A stretch of DNA of 64,000 nt from Seison nebaliae (GCA_023231475.1 JALJEE010001494.1:56890-120889), one strand, 5' to 3'. Positions 49,498 through 61,700 are shown, numbered from the stretch's first letter. A program made the numbers and translations. Notes: a model not told the origin generated them from the sequence alone.

Positions 49498-51156
49498 TTA
49501 CTCAATATTTTTTTCGACACTAACCCAATCCAATTGTTGATAAAGAAGTGATAAAATGGTCCTTGTCGTTGCGAGTCCCGTTCCATTTATCTTTAAAAGA
49601 TTTCATAAAAGACTACATTGAAAAATGAAAAGGAAAATAAAATAGAGAACTGTATGAGCGAATCGAACATCGTCACGAAAATAGAGTGCCGGTTTCTTCC
49701 TGTCATTGATAGAATCGGTGGAAGAATTGAATATCATATGATCTGTGAGTGGTCCCGGTTCGAAAATTCGATTAAAAAGTTGAACTAATTCAAAATTATC
49801 CGTCTCTCGAATATGTAATCGTCTTGATTGATAATCGAGACAGTTCGATGCCGATGTTAATTCTCCCCATTCCATTCCATTATTGATGGTTGGAATTGGT
49901 GCTTCTATATCATATTTAATGGAAGCGACACGACCAATGTCATCGATAGCCATCCGAATTAATTTAGTTGGAATTTCCAAATAGTCGGAGAGAAGTTTCT
50001 TTTGAATATTCACAATATCTCCCAATTCTTCATCGGATTGTCGATGTGTTGTCACACAAAACATTTCCACTTTCTCAAATTCATGTACTCGATATAATGG
50101 GACGGTTTTTGTCATTCGGTTACTCGTTTCCGCACGATAACATCGACTAATTGCACATACACGACTCGGTAACGAAGTTTCTCTTTCACATGAACTTCGA
50201 CTTGTTTCCTCCAATTGATTATTAAAGAATAATCGTCGGGAATGTAGGGCGGCTAAGGCGATTTCTGCAGTTCCACTTAAACATAACGGACCATGTTCTA
50301 AATAGTCTAAACGATAAATGGATGAATTCTGATTTGGATCCATGATATCAGTAACAAAACCACATCCCTCCACAAATATCGAATGAATCAAATTTGGAAC
50401 TGATACTAATCGGAAAGAATATTCTTCAATGAGTCGATTGAGAACGAAACGAATTAATGCTTCCTTCAATTCACACAACTCTCCAATCATTATATATGAT
50501 CCATTTGTTGAGTATTTGTTTATATTCTCCAATCTCAACATTCCAGATCTAATCAATATATCGATGATTGGCAATTCCCCACTAGATTTCTCTCTAATTT
50601 TCGGTCCGTTATATTCGATTATTTCATTCTCATCTTTCGGCTAATTATGTAAGAAAATCATAAAAAAACATCTAAAAAAAAAAGTGAACTAACAACTAAT
50701 GGATCGATATCATTCGGAATTTGACAAGCTAATTGTAATAATTGACGGAGTTTTATTGCGAAAATATCTTCTAATGTCTCACTCGTTTTCAAACGATTCG
50801 ATCTCGATTTCAAATACATTCCAACAATATCTTCAAAAATTTGATACTGAAAAATATGATGATTCCAATGAATGAGAAATGGAATGGGAAACTATCGATG
50901 AGATCTTCACCGAATCATTCTCACAACGTAATTTTATCAATTTTTCGTAATATTCTCTCTTATTCGGATCGAGAATACTTCTCCATTCCAGAAATGGAGC
51001 ACGAAATGCTGGTGCTGTACCTGACTGCCGCAAATTGGCACAGCCAATTTCAAGAATTCGTTGAATGACCGTCTCTTTTACATTTCCTTCCAACGGTTGA
51101 TTCGTACAATTGGATAATGTTCTTGTGAAAATTGATGAAACTGTTCTCTTCAACAT
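49498..51156 (-). CDS. SARS2: Seryl-tRNA synthetase, mitochondrial-type
   Basis: Exons 50893-51156, 50697-50846, 49651-50640 and 49498-49590 (introns 46, 56 and 60 bp) give 498 aa, against 518 for human SARS2. The basic, Ser/Thr/Arg-rich start (MLKRTVSSIFTRTLSNC) looks like a mitochondrial presequence. The class II catalytic core is present: the TAEIALAALH region that binds serine, motif 2 (RCYRAETS and then LYRVHEFEKVEMF) and motif 3-side residues (GELTSASNCLDYQSRRLHIR). The end INGTGLATTRTILSLL matches the conserved SerRS terminus. The N-terminal coiled-coil arm is short, as in mitochondrial forms. The enzyme charges mitochondrial tRNA-Ser. A SLIMP-type paralogue is an alternative, but the motif 2 arginine and glutamate are intact. 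Confidence 0.93.
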
Positions 51157-51937
51157 CTTCCTTTCTTCTCGAATTATAATCAACTCAAAACAGATTGGAA
51201 TTTAGTTAATTCAGTTAATATCATGAAAAGTATTTGAAGAAAATTATTCATCAAATATTTGACTAAATTATCAGCTAATGATTCAAACGAATATTTTTCA
51301 TTTTGCCATTTCTACCATTCTAAATCAGTCCCTTAAAATATTAAAGGCCAAAATGGAACACTCTCCAAAACAAAATCTGAAATATTTAAAAAGAAGCTGT
51401 TCGTTACAAACTTACTGTTAATTCTACTGGAAATCTTATCGGTGTTGAAAAAAATTAACAATTTCTTTGAGAGACGTTGAAAATAAGAAATTTTCCTGAT
51501 GATAATTATTCGCTGATCGCTAAAAGAAAAAAATTTAAAAGTACCCCATTAATTATTGATCAAATGAAAGATTTTTTTAATTTTAATTAAAAATTTTTTA
51601 TACGAATATTTTCCGTCACCATATCAGTCAATAATAACTTTGGAAGGGAGAAGAATTGAGATAGAATGACGCTAATCGTTGTATCTAACGGTCGTTGAAT
51701 TTCAGCTAAAATTTTTAAACGAGAAAAATTCGATTATTTTGTTAGTTGGTGAGAGTATGTTTGGAGTGCATATGAATATATGATGACCGTCTTATCTCAA
51801 ATTAGTCGTCTCCCACATAATTTTTCTTTCATTAATTTCGATTTGGATCCGAAAGTTTTTCCGATTTTAAATAGACAATTCGTTTTATGTTCTACTACTA
51901 ATTTGATTTAGAAAGGGAATTTTAATTTTGAACTGAA
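51157..51937. other. Divergent intergenic region, SARS2 / DHHC gene
   Basis: AT-rich. The acceptor-like TTTGATTTAG ends 27 bases before the DHHC start codon. No gene is seen. Confidence 0.45.
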
Positions 51938-52966
51938 ATGAATCGAGTGGACGAGGAAGCGATTCCGTTGATAGAGCGATGGCGAATTTATCCTTCGAAG
52001 AATAAGTTTTATTGTAATGCTCGTTTAGTAACGGGAAATGCACTTTGTTTCTTACTTATCAGTATCTTTCTATTTTTTCTTGGAACTGGTTGTGTTATTT
52101 ATGATTCGTTATCATATCCGTTTATATGGGAGTTTGTCATTCTAAGCACTTCACTCTTGTTACTCATCTTAAATCTAACGACATTATTACTAGCAAGTTG
52201 TAGCGATCCTGGAATTGTACCACGATCATCGGTCGATGAAGTGCGGAGTTTGTTAGAAGAGAATCATTTATATTATAATCGGAACGATCGTCGATTAGTT
52301 GGAGAAATACCAGAATTAATGAAACGGACACGAAACGGAATTCAATATCGAGCGAAGTTCTGTGACACGTGTCTAATTTTCCGTCGATTTCGAACGAGTC
52401 ATTGTCGACTGTGTAATAATTGTGTGGAGAAATTCGATCATCATTGTCCATGGATAAATAATTGTGTGGGTCAAAGGAATTTGAAATCATTCTACTTCTT
52501 ACTATTATTCATTTGTTGTAAATGTGTATTCACTTTTATTGTTTCGATAACGACCATAGCCAAACGATTCATTGCAATGACGAGGAAGGAGAAAGGATCA
52601 TCTACCCAATGGTTCTCCTTATCGATTCCATCGATCGTCGCAATAATTATCTCGTTTACATTCGGTCTACTCTCCTCCACCATGCTCTACAATTACACCG
52701 TTAATATTTGTAGTGATGTTACGGTTAATGAGAAGATTAAAGTGAAAAGAAACGCCGATGAAGTCGCTTGGATGCAGGAGCGAGATGTCGGTGGATGCCA
52801 GAATTATAAAAGAATCTTATGTACACAACAGACAAAACGATCAGTCAACTGGAGGAAATTCATTCCCGCCAACTACTACCGACGACATTTCGCGACTTTA
52901 ATAACAGAATTTGGCAAGCCACAATCGGCACACTCCCAACTACCCATTCGACCAGCTCTACGTTAA
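51938..52966 (+). CDS. DHHC palmitoyltransferase (ZDHHC9/14/18-type)
   Basis: A single exon encodes 342 aa. The N-terminus has RWRIYPSKNKFYCNARLVTG, typical of the ZDHHC9/14/18 group. Two membrane helices (about residues 32-52 and 62-85) follow, then SCSDPGIVPRSS (DPG motif). The cysteine-rich catalytic domain is FCDTCLIFRRFRTSHC, RLCNNCVEKFDHHCPW and then INNCVGQRN, with the DHHC cysteine and all zinc-binding cysteines intact. Two more helices follow, and a TTxE-like element (TVNEKIK). The enzyme transfers palmitate to cysteines of client proteins on Golgi or plasma membranes. The C-terminal tail is short. The stop lies 20 bases from the opposing stop of the fucosyltransferase gene. Confidence 0.95.
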   Translation: MNRVDEEAIPLIERWRIYPSKNKFYCNARLVTGNALCFLLISIFLFFLGTGCVIYDSLSYPFIWEFVILSTSLLLLILNLTTLLLASCSDPGIVPRSSVDEVRSLLEENHLYYNRNDRRLVGEIPELMKRTRNGIQYRAKFCDTCLIFRRFRTSHCRLCNNCVEKFDHHCPWINNCVGQRNLKSFYFLLLFICCKCVFTFIVSITTIAKRFIAMTRKEKGSSTQWFSLSIPSIVAIIISFTFGLLSSTMLYNYTVNICSDVTVNEKIKVKRNADEVAWMQERDVGGCQNYKRILCTQQTKRSVNWRKFIPANYYRRHFATLITEFGKPQSAHSQLPIRPALR

Positions 52967-52986
52967 ATTCAGAATTTTTTCTTTCT

Positions 52987-55900
52987 CTACCGAAAAGTTA
53001 AATGAAACAAACTTTCTAAAGAATTATAAATTTTCAAATGTTTCTCGATAATTTCTTTCTGTTCTTTCTCATTCATCACTTCGTCATATATACGTCGACC
53101 GTTCGCTTTGCCTTCCAGCCACAAATTCCTATAAATTTCCACCCACAAATCTCGTTCCTCATTTGGCGACCTGATGAAGCCTTTGAATCGTTCTTCCATC
53201 GCCTTCGGTTCCTCACAATAATATGAGGAAATTTCCTTCTTATCCGTCTCTCGTTCCTTGTCAGTCACTAGAAATGTTAGTGAAATTATTATCAATCAAT
53301 GAAATTATTCGAATGAAATAGTAGTCGATAATTAGAGAGTATAAATAATAAGTCTTCGATTTCTGGTAGTTAGTCTCCTAATCTAATATACACGGAATCG
53401 GATTACCATATCGTCGATATTATGTAAAGTAATGAGGGAGAAGTGATTAGAATGAATGAAGGGAGGTAACAGAAGAAATAGGCAATAAACAATTGAGAGA
53501 TATGTCTCTCGTTTATGATGTATTAGGAAGGGAGTTATTGACTGTCTTTCTCCTAATTTTCTTTCTTATTATACTTTATTCAAAATATCATGTTTTTTTC
53601 AATGATATAACTTCGAATAATGATTAGTTGATGATAATGTATTGGAGTATGTTATTCGGGAGATAATGTTATCACTCATCTTTCACTGCATGACGACAAA
53701 GAAGAGAATTGTTTGATTATGGGGAAGATGAACACTAACTCTGATGAGCATGACGGCATGCTTCGCACTCGAAAGCAGCGATGGAACCTGAAAATCTATT
53801 AGTTTCTCTTATGAACAGAATATGGAAACTTGGTAGTATATTCTCATTATTCGTCTCATACTCTCGCAAGTTCATTGTGGAAATGAGTTTTTTATTTTCG
53901 ATATTATATTTATATCGTCGACGCTTCTCATACAACTGCTGGTTGTTCAATGTCTCATTAATCTCATTCACCAGATCGTCGATGTGTTCATGTCGATTGA
54001 CAAAGATGACGGAATCATTAGTAGGTAGCCATTGTTGGACAGTTGGCGAACCGAAATAAATTGGTATCGTTCCAACATAAAATGATCTCCATAACTTTTC
54101 TGTTATGTAGTCATCGCATATGCCGTTCTCGAATGCTAAGACAAGTTTATATTGAGCGATGATTCGATGAAGATTGTCGTCGTTGTAAGTAGAGGCAGCA
54201 TCTCGTAAGTTGGAAGGTAAAGAACGATTATTCAAACATTTCCCATAAGAGTCAATTTGGAAATAATTTGACAAATAACTTACTAATGTTTCTCGATCGG
54301 ACGGGGGATTACAAGCAGATTGTATGTAGATGATATCACCATAATTCTTTCTCTTCTGCAACAATTCCTTCTCGTGGAAACTTTTCATGAATCTCTTCTC
54401 TTGCACATAATTAATTGATGGTAATGAATGCAAAGTTAGTGGAATATCTGATAAATTCTGTATCGTCGCACTCACATCGAATAGAGAGGAGAAATGAGAC
54501 GATGAGAACAATTCTTGATTTTTCGGTGATTCCTCATGATAGAGTGCCCACCATTTTCTTGGATGACTCAACGACGACCGCCACTTACTATATTTCCCAT
54601 GTTTAATATTCGAGGGCCATTCTTTGGGAAAAGGCAATTCATTTGTCTCAGTTCCATAAAATAAGAATGTCTGTATATGAACAAGAGAATTAATTATTTA
54701 TTTATTTATTCATTATTATCATTTTTATATCTCTTTCACTAACTGATCGACTTTCTCAATCATTTGCCCACATTAGCTTGAGTATTTGATTCATTCCAAA
54801 AACAAATATCACTAATTGTCGAAGGATGAGGCAATTTACGAGTGTTAACTATCCTCGCCCCTGAAAAACTAGGAGAATATGGTGCAATAGTTGAAGGAGA
54901 AAGAATCGGTTGTTACTTCACATACAAGAATGGATTTGTGGAAATTAACATGTTTCCTTTATCACTCGATTAAGTTGATATCTAATTTAAATAATTAATG
55001 ATATATTAAATACACTTTTCCCTCTTGTCCCATTTCTCTTATCGCACTCTCATCACCAATGAAAATTACGTCGGCATGTGATTTGGCTAGTCTTGCTGAT
55101 TGCTGATCAATCCGCACAACATGAAAGACTCATTATCAGAAAGCAATATAATATAAATTAGTCACATTTCTCTTATCAATCCTCTTACAAACATCATCAT
55201 CATCATCATCATCCATTGACGAATGATGGTTTTTTTATTCACGCTTCTCTCATTCCGATTAATGACACAATTTTCATCGTATATATTGCATAAAACAGAT
55301 GATGTAATAATTAGTGCTGTTCATACGAACACGAACAAAAATGAACTGTTCTCGGATATAATTGTGAATCACAATGAATGTTCTCATTTCGTTCGCGAAC
55401 GCTTTCTATAAAAATTTTATAAAAATTTTACAATTAAAATTGTCACTGTGTATACATATCATTTGATTCATTTTTAATTTTTTCTGGAACATTTTGTAAA
55501 ATTTTTATAAAATTTTTATAGAAAGCGTTCGAACGGCATTGATAAGAACAATATATTTCGTTCTCGTTCAACTGATTTTCAAAAACTAGACATCACAATT
55601 ATATTCGAGAACAGTCCATTTTTGTTCGTGTTCGTGTGAAGAGCACTAGTAATAATTTCATTATAAAATCAAAAACAAAACTTCAATGAATCTAATTATT
55701 CCACCAACAATCACTGACATTATAACTAGTCAAATGTTTCGTGCAATGTCCATCTCATTACACAATTAAATATTCAAGCAAAAATCGATTATGTATTTAC
55801 AATGAGGGAATCACTGTGACAGAATGATTCGTCGAATATAATAAATTGGCGGATGGATAAACAGTTTCGATTTAAGCAGATTAGCAGAAAACCATCAGAT

Positions 55901-56674
55901 TATTCCGCTAAGATTCCATTTCTTGTAACATAATGCTTTTTTAGAACAACATTCGATTACATAGATCTTTCGGTTCTAATAGATTTAATGGAAAAAAACG
56001 TAAAAGAAAAGAAATTTCTTGAAAATTAGAAATTTTATATTAAATTCCCAATTTTGTTTGTAGGAAAAAGAAACGGGTGAATTAAAAGAATTGACGTAAC
56101 TAATCGAATGAGTGAGAAGGATACATTGAATAGGAGATGACAATTGAGAACTTACCGAAAAATTTGCATGTCTTACAAAATCTTTATTCTTTGTTATTCT
56201 ACAGGCAATCTCATCATTACGCAAATTATGAGGATGGTATGTGAGGGAGTAACTGTTCGCTTCTTTCAATTGACGTAGACGGTTAATCATATTACCTGTT
56301 CATTTGAGAGCGATAGATATTAAAAGAAAAGAATTGATGAGAAGAAATTGTTGAGTGTGAAGAGATGAGTGTTGAAGAATGACATTCGGTTACTTTGTTT
56401 TCGAAACGGAAGAAACTCAGTAACTGATCACTCAATAATAACTTGAAGGTAATCGTCGAAGACATATACGAAATTGATCTATGTCCGGCATCAATCCTCC
56501 GTTGTACCATATAAGAATTGGATTGTCTTCATTTTCAATCTTTTCTTCGCTCTTTTCTTCTCTCATCAATTCATTCGTTTTCATCATCATTGTCATCGTC
56601 GTTCTCCGTTCGATGTCCCAACAATATAACATGATGATGAGATAGACGAATGTTGTAGAAATGAATATTTCCAT
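52987..56674 (-). CDS. Fucosyltransferase of the FUT10/FUT11 (POFUT3/4) family
   Basis: Exons 56443-56674, 56156-56295, 53740-54670 and 52987-53267 give 527 aa; the exon 1 donor at 56443 is one of two phase-compatible choices. It is a type II membrane protein: a short cytoplasmic start, one anchor (FISTTFVYLIIMLYCW), then NPILIWYN, CRITKNKDFVRHANFS joined to TFLFYGTETNELPFP, WWALYHEESPKN, and the GDP-fucose-binding core KLVLAFENGICDDYITEKLW and YVGTIPIYFGSPTVQQWLP. These are hallmarks of GT10 fucosyltransferases, and FYGT...HEESPKN is specific for the FUT10/11 branch. Recent work assigns that branch to protein O-fucosylation in the secretory pathway. The last exon encodes a helical C-terminal region. 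Intron 2 is unusually long (1.5 kb) and hosts a hAT-like MITE; intron 3 is 472 bp. Confidence 0.9.
55312..55648. mobile_element. hAT-like MITE with 8-bp target-site duplication
   Basis: The element is 337 bp. The terminal inverted repeats begin TAGTGCT and match at 52 of the first 56 positions. They are flanked by perfect direct repeats GTAATAAT at 55304-55311 and 55649-55656. The 8-bp duplication and the TAGTG terminus (consensus YARNG) are diagnostic of the hAT superfamily. A second inner inverted pair (around GAACGCTTTCTATAAAAA) makes most of the element palindromic. It has no coding capacity. It sits in intron 2 of the fucosyltransferase gene. The intact duplication suggests a fairly recent insertion. 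Confidence 0.88.
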
Positions 56675-56839
56675 TTTGCGCTAATCGTAAATTGAGTGAT
56701 GAATGATGAACAGATCAATTGACGGATCGTGTGATTACCAAAACAGAACAGATTGAGATAGTTGGAAGTTTATTTAATTAATAATTAAGACACGAGAGAA
56801 ATAACAAGTTATCATCACCAGTTTCAGATGGTGATTTTC

Positions 56840-57175
56840 TCACCGTTTCTCCGGTTTCGATTGTGTGCCATTTCCATGTAGTTGGAACGCGATCACTATC
56901 GACGTGATCAATAGAACGATCGATAATAGAAATAGAAAGACAGCGACTCGATTGTAATGTGCGGTAGTCGAATCACCACCAAGAAATGAATATTTGTGTT
57001 TGCAACGAACATTTATTCTCTTATATTCATGCACTAATCGAACTATGTAACCGTGTGGACAATATTTTCCCAACATCTCCCGATATTGCACCGAATTCTG
57101 CACTATGGCTGAAGCAGCCACTGACGGATCATCCGGTATTAAATATTCTCGTGAAATTGGATTGAGGTTACTCAT
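56840..57175 (-). CDS. Small single-pass membrane protein, unknown
   Basis: The frame is 111 aa and intronless, starting ATGAGTAAC. A hydrophilic N-terminal region with ASAIVQNSVQYREMLGKY and CPHGYIVRLVHEYK is followed by CKHKYSFLGGD. One strong membrane helix lies at about residues 76-98 (VAVFLFLLSIVLLITSIVIAF), with a short polar end. Only two cysteines precede the helix. No family is recognised. The length, start context and clear helix make it a plausible gene, lying 0.17 kb upstream of the fucosyltransferase on the same strand. Confidence 0.6.
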   Translation of the reverse strand: MSNLNPISREYLIPDDPSVAASAIVQNSVQYREMLGKYCPHGYIVRLVHEYKRINVRCKHKYSFLGGDSTTAHYNRVAVFLFLLSIVLLITSIVIAFQLHGNGTQSKPEKR

Positions 57176-57750
57176 TGAAATCGAAATAATAAAAAAACTT
57201 AAATTCTAATTGATTCGCACAATTCCTTCCTTCTCTTTCATCAATTCAACTTTTTACCAAATTCTATCTCACTCAAATCTAATCATTTCCTCAATCGGAA
57301 GTAATTTCAGAAAAATATTTCTTTTCCATTTTTTAACTTCAAATGGAAAATTGATTTCATGAAATCTCAGAAACAAAAAAAAAACTGAAAACAAATTTCT
57401 AAATGAAAAAATAAAATTAAAATAATTCAAATTTTTTAATTTAATAAACATCTTCAATTTTCACCAGTAATCAAAAACTATCATAAAAACTCTTGTCAGT
57501 CAATCCTATTTTCCATTAAAATTAAACTAATTATATATTTTTCTTTTAGGAACATTATTCGAATTATCTTTTCTTGTGTGAAATATCGTAAATTATTATC
57601 GATTGTACAACAAGCATCAGATGATAAAATTGTGAACTTTCTGTTGTTTTTCTTTTAAATTTCAATTAAATTTTTAAATTTTATTCATCATTTATAATTA
57701 AGTTCTTGCACGTTCAAGTAATTTTCCATAAATCTTTCATTAATTTAGAT
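57176..57750. other. Intergenic region upstream of the knottin gene
   Basis: This AT-rich stretch lies between the divergent small membrane protein and the knottin. An acceptor (TTTCATTAATTTAG) ends two bases before the knottin ATG, so an upstream non-coding exon or trans-splicing is likely. Confidence 0.45.
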
Positions 57751-58175
57751 ATGAACCGATTATATATTCTCAATATTTTTTTTTTAATTTTCTTTCAATG
57801 TTTCATTGTTCGTCCGATATCGTCGTCGCCATCGAATAATAAAAGAACTTATTACTTCTCTAGTCTCCCAACATATGCAAATAATTGGAAACGAAACAAT
57901 CGCAAGTTCTATTTCCTAAAAAAAATTAAATATTTTCCATTCGACAATTCTAAAGATTCTATTATGCCCTACCAGATAAATCAATAAGATTATCACCGAA
58001 ATCTCGACCAGCAGACAACAACGACAACTGTCAAAAAGAGAACGAAGTTTGTGGTATCTCCAACAAGGATTATCAATGTTGCGGCGATTTTCAATGTAAA
58101 TGCAGTTCGTTCCTCTACATTGTTCGTTTCAATTGTCTATGTCGCAAACGTACAAAATATTGGTGGGGCAAATGA
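57751..58175 (+). CDS. Secreted eight-cysteine knottin (ICK-like) peptide precursor
   Basis: Exons 57751-57905 and 57989-58175 join in phase 2 across an 83-bp intron to give 113 aa. A hydrophobic signal peptide (MNRLYILNIFFLIFFQCF) is followed by a basic propeptide-like segment and a C-terminal cysteine module. The cysteine spacing is C-x6-C-x8-CC-x4-C-x-C-x10-C-x-C. The core C...C...CC...C pattern with two flanking CxC pairs is that of inhibitor cystine knot peptides of the type common in arachnids and also found as antimicrobial or neuroactive peptides in other arthropods. The peptide ends KRTKYWWGK. No cysteine lies outside the module. The frame looks whole, but the target and role cannot be read from sequence. 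A cleavage site after the signal is likely near residues 24-28. Confidence 0.78.
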
Positions 58176-58729
58176 AATATCGATAGAATAAATATGAGAA
58201 ATATGGGAACAATCAAATGAGAATGAATTGAAAATATTTTATTTTTTATTTTTTTATTTAATCCAAATAAAAATTGATACATTTCTGAAACAGAAAAACA
58301 AAAACAGGAAATTTAACATGATCATTGTGATATATAATAAGTTCTCTCTACATTCTATAATATTTCTTCTCAAAATATTATCGATTAGTTGAAAAGTTGA
58401 TGAGGAAAAGGAAAATATATATCTGATGTCTCTACAAATGAAAAATTTCTCGACAATTTCTCTTTCTTCGCGAAAACAAGAAAAGAAATGTTCCGAAAAT
58501 TAAATTTTGGAATTTGTTATGAAAAATTATTCCAATAAGAAAAAGAAATTTTTAACGGAAATTTAACAGAAAAAAAATTAAAAATTTTTTGTTTCCTAAA
58601 AATTTTTGAAAAAGACATTTTTTCAAAAAAAATAATTTTCCAAGAAAAAAAATTTTTTCCTTTCAATCTCGAGATCGATCAAGAAAGGATAGAAAGAGAA
58701 AGAGAAAGAGAGAGAGAGAGATACTAGAT
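58176..58729. other. Intergenic region between knottin and CLUH 3' ends
   Basis: AT-rich with a short (GA)n run near 58695-58721. No gene is seen. Confidence 0.5.
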
Positions 58730-61700
58730 CTATTGTTGTTTGAAAAGATGCATCTCATTGATCACGTTCAACAAATCTACCAATTCCACAAACATTGGTT
58801 GCTGAAAGAAAAGAATATGAATTGAAATTCAATTGAAAAATGGCTAACTGGAGTTTGTTTGAAAGTTTCTAAGAAATTCTTTGTGTTTTTCTTCTCGGAG
58901 AATTGTTTGAGTTTTCGTTGAAAATCGACAGCGTGTTTTGTCAAATCTTTGAGAATGAGGAAACTTTCTTTCGTCTTCTCATGATCTTCACCTAAGAGTT
59001 GTGTGTATATTCGATTTGCATCTTTTTCATGTTGTAACGCCAATTTGTAGTCGGCGGAAAATGCATAAGTTCGACTAAGAATTCGTGCAATGAATGCGAC
59101 GAATGGTGATTGATCGCCATAGAAATGTTTCTTGGATTTGAGAACTTTCTGAAGGAGATGAACACTTTGATCCATTTCACCATTTATTTGATAGATAACG
59201 GCAATGGACGCATCAATTACGTTGAGGAAGGGATGATGTTTGCCAGAGAGATGAAGAAAAATGAGACGTGAACGTTTCGCTAAAGAAATGGCTTGATCGA
59301 ATTTGCCGGAGGAGAATGAATAAAGAGAGAAAAGTAAATAGGAACGACAAGTGAAGATGTGATCGATTCCATATGTTCTCTCAGCTACGATAACGGCTTT
59401 ATATTGAACATTCCATGCTTCCATATGATCATGGAATAGATATCGTAATTGAGCGATATGTGTGAGAACTGAAGCGATAAGAGGATGAAGAATGCCATAG
59501 ACTTGTGTCATACAATTATAAGATTTTTGAAGTAGAGTAAATGCAACTCTCAATGTATGTAATTGTTGTACGATTGAATTAGATGCTGATGTTTCATCAT
59601 TCTCATTAACTGGTGATGGTTTTGCAACTTCTTTTAATTTCATTAAACCGGCACGATAAAATGCCAATCCGTCAGTACATGTAACATCAGGCCAACGAGG
59701 TTTGGGTAAGATGGCAATAATATCATTGACAGTGAAAATGGAAGAAGAAGAGAAATCATAAGATTTCCCAATGATTTGAATACCGGTAAGGATAGAAAAA
59801 CGTCGGAGAAATGCCACTGATGGAATTTCATTTAATTCTAATAAAGTCATCACATCTCGAGAATTGTCGGGAATTCCATCGAATAATTTTGATAAATCGA
59901 AATTGAAATGTGTCTGAATATCTTTCGAAATCATTTTATATAATTGGAGAACATTTAATTTCTTCCAATCATTACTCACGATTGTTGACGTGAAATAGAG
60001 ATTCCTTTCACATGAATCATTATGTTGATAATTTGAACGGTTCTTCTTATTCTTATAATTTTTTTTATTATGTCCATTATGTTGTTGTTGTTGTTGTTGT
60101 TGATGATGATGATCATTTTCATTTCCGTTTGAACGGTTTTGTAATCCGAAAAGAGAATTAAGAAATAATGAAATTGCTGCTGCAGTATCAGTGGCGGAGA
60201 CGGAACGAATCCATCTGACAAAAATCCGTTTGGCTGCTCGACATAATAATTCGAAGAGACACATCGATTTGAGGAATTGAGAAATGTTGGAATTTGTTTG
60301 AACATTCAATCGATCAATAATATCACCCAAATAACGAAGATTAATTCCTCGTTTTTGCATTTCTACAACTAACTCATAATTGTCCAATGGTAACGAATGT
60401 GTGTCCGTTGTCATATTCATCAATAATTCATTGATTATTTTCCGTCGAAGATATCGTCCCAATCTCCTCAAATTATTCTCATCTTCGACACATTTCACGA
60501 TATGTTTATCTTTCTGGAGAGCATCGGAATTGAATTGCATCAACCATTTTTCTTCTGATAACGATCCACAAAGTTTAGCTGCTTCATTCATCGAAATATT
60601 CTTCTCTTTTATAATTCTCTTCATTTGTTCCTCCTTATCAGTATTGAATCGTCGAATCAATGATAATCGGAATAACGGTAACGAATGTTCGATTGATGAC
60701 AATTCTTCTTTCATTCCTAAAGTGAATTCCTTCTCATATAATTCATCGTCGTTAAACACATTTACACAATCCACATTACACGAAATACAATTTGCATCGA
60801 TGGGAAATGTTCTCATCATATCTAGAAGATACATTCGTCTATCATTGCCGAGAACTCCCTGAAAAAATAAAAGAATATTTTGAATAAAATTCAAATTAAA
60901 TTTTAACTTTACATTCGATCGAAGTATAAAATTGATGTTGTATTCCTTTGTCGTCGACGATGAGATGTGGTCGGAGAAATAACGATTCACTTACTCCTTT
61001 CAAAATCATTTCATATTTCTCACAATAATACATTCGTTCTTGTGTCTCTTCATTGGGTTCATTCTCTACGAAAATATTTCCTTAATTAACTCTAATATTA
61101 TTAGAGAATGAAAAAGAACCTTTGGGTCGTACGGCGATCGATGAATTTACCGTTTTACCAAAATCCGAACTACCATAAACTACTGAATTATCTTGTTCTC
61201 GTTCAAGAATTCCTTAAAGAAATTAATAAAAATTTTGTATATAATTTAATTAGAAATAAATAAAATTTAAAACCAGGAATGATTGTTTGAACGGTGACAC
61301 GCATACCATAATAATCGATAATAATTGTACCAGAAGTTCCGATACAAGGTTTTCCTTTAATTCGTAATTCTTCAATTTCTGATTCGATGGCATTCACACC
61401 GTTATAATCATTGGCTGAAGCGACATATGCTGCTGCGTCACCTCCTAAATCTTCATAATGTCTTTTCACATCAAATCCGAAAGAGAAGAACATATTATTC
61501 CAAATGAACATTTGAATTTTTCGATCTTCTCCTGGATTAATCGCCATTAAATTTCCTTCAACAGCTGCTTGTGCACCGAAACAAGCTGCATTACTAAAAT
61601 CTGTCATTACTTTAAATTTTGCTCGATCTCTCAGAATACGTTCACTCGTCGTACTCATAGGAAGTTCTCTCGTACTTTGGAATTCATCATTCCAATCACG

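Noticed and set aside
54860-55010. Open stretch on the minus strand in the fucosyltransferase intron
   Set aside because: The exons at 56156 and 54670 already join in phase and rebuild the conserved family sequence, so an extra exon is not needed.
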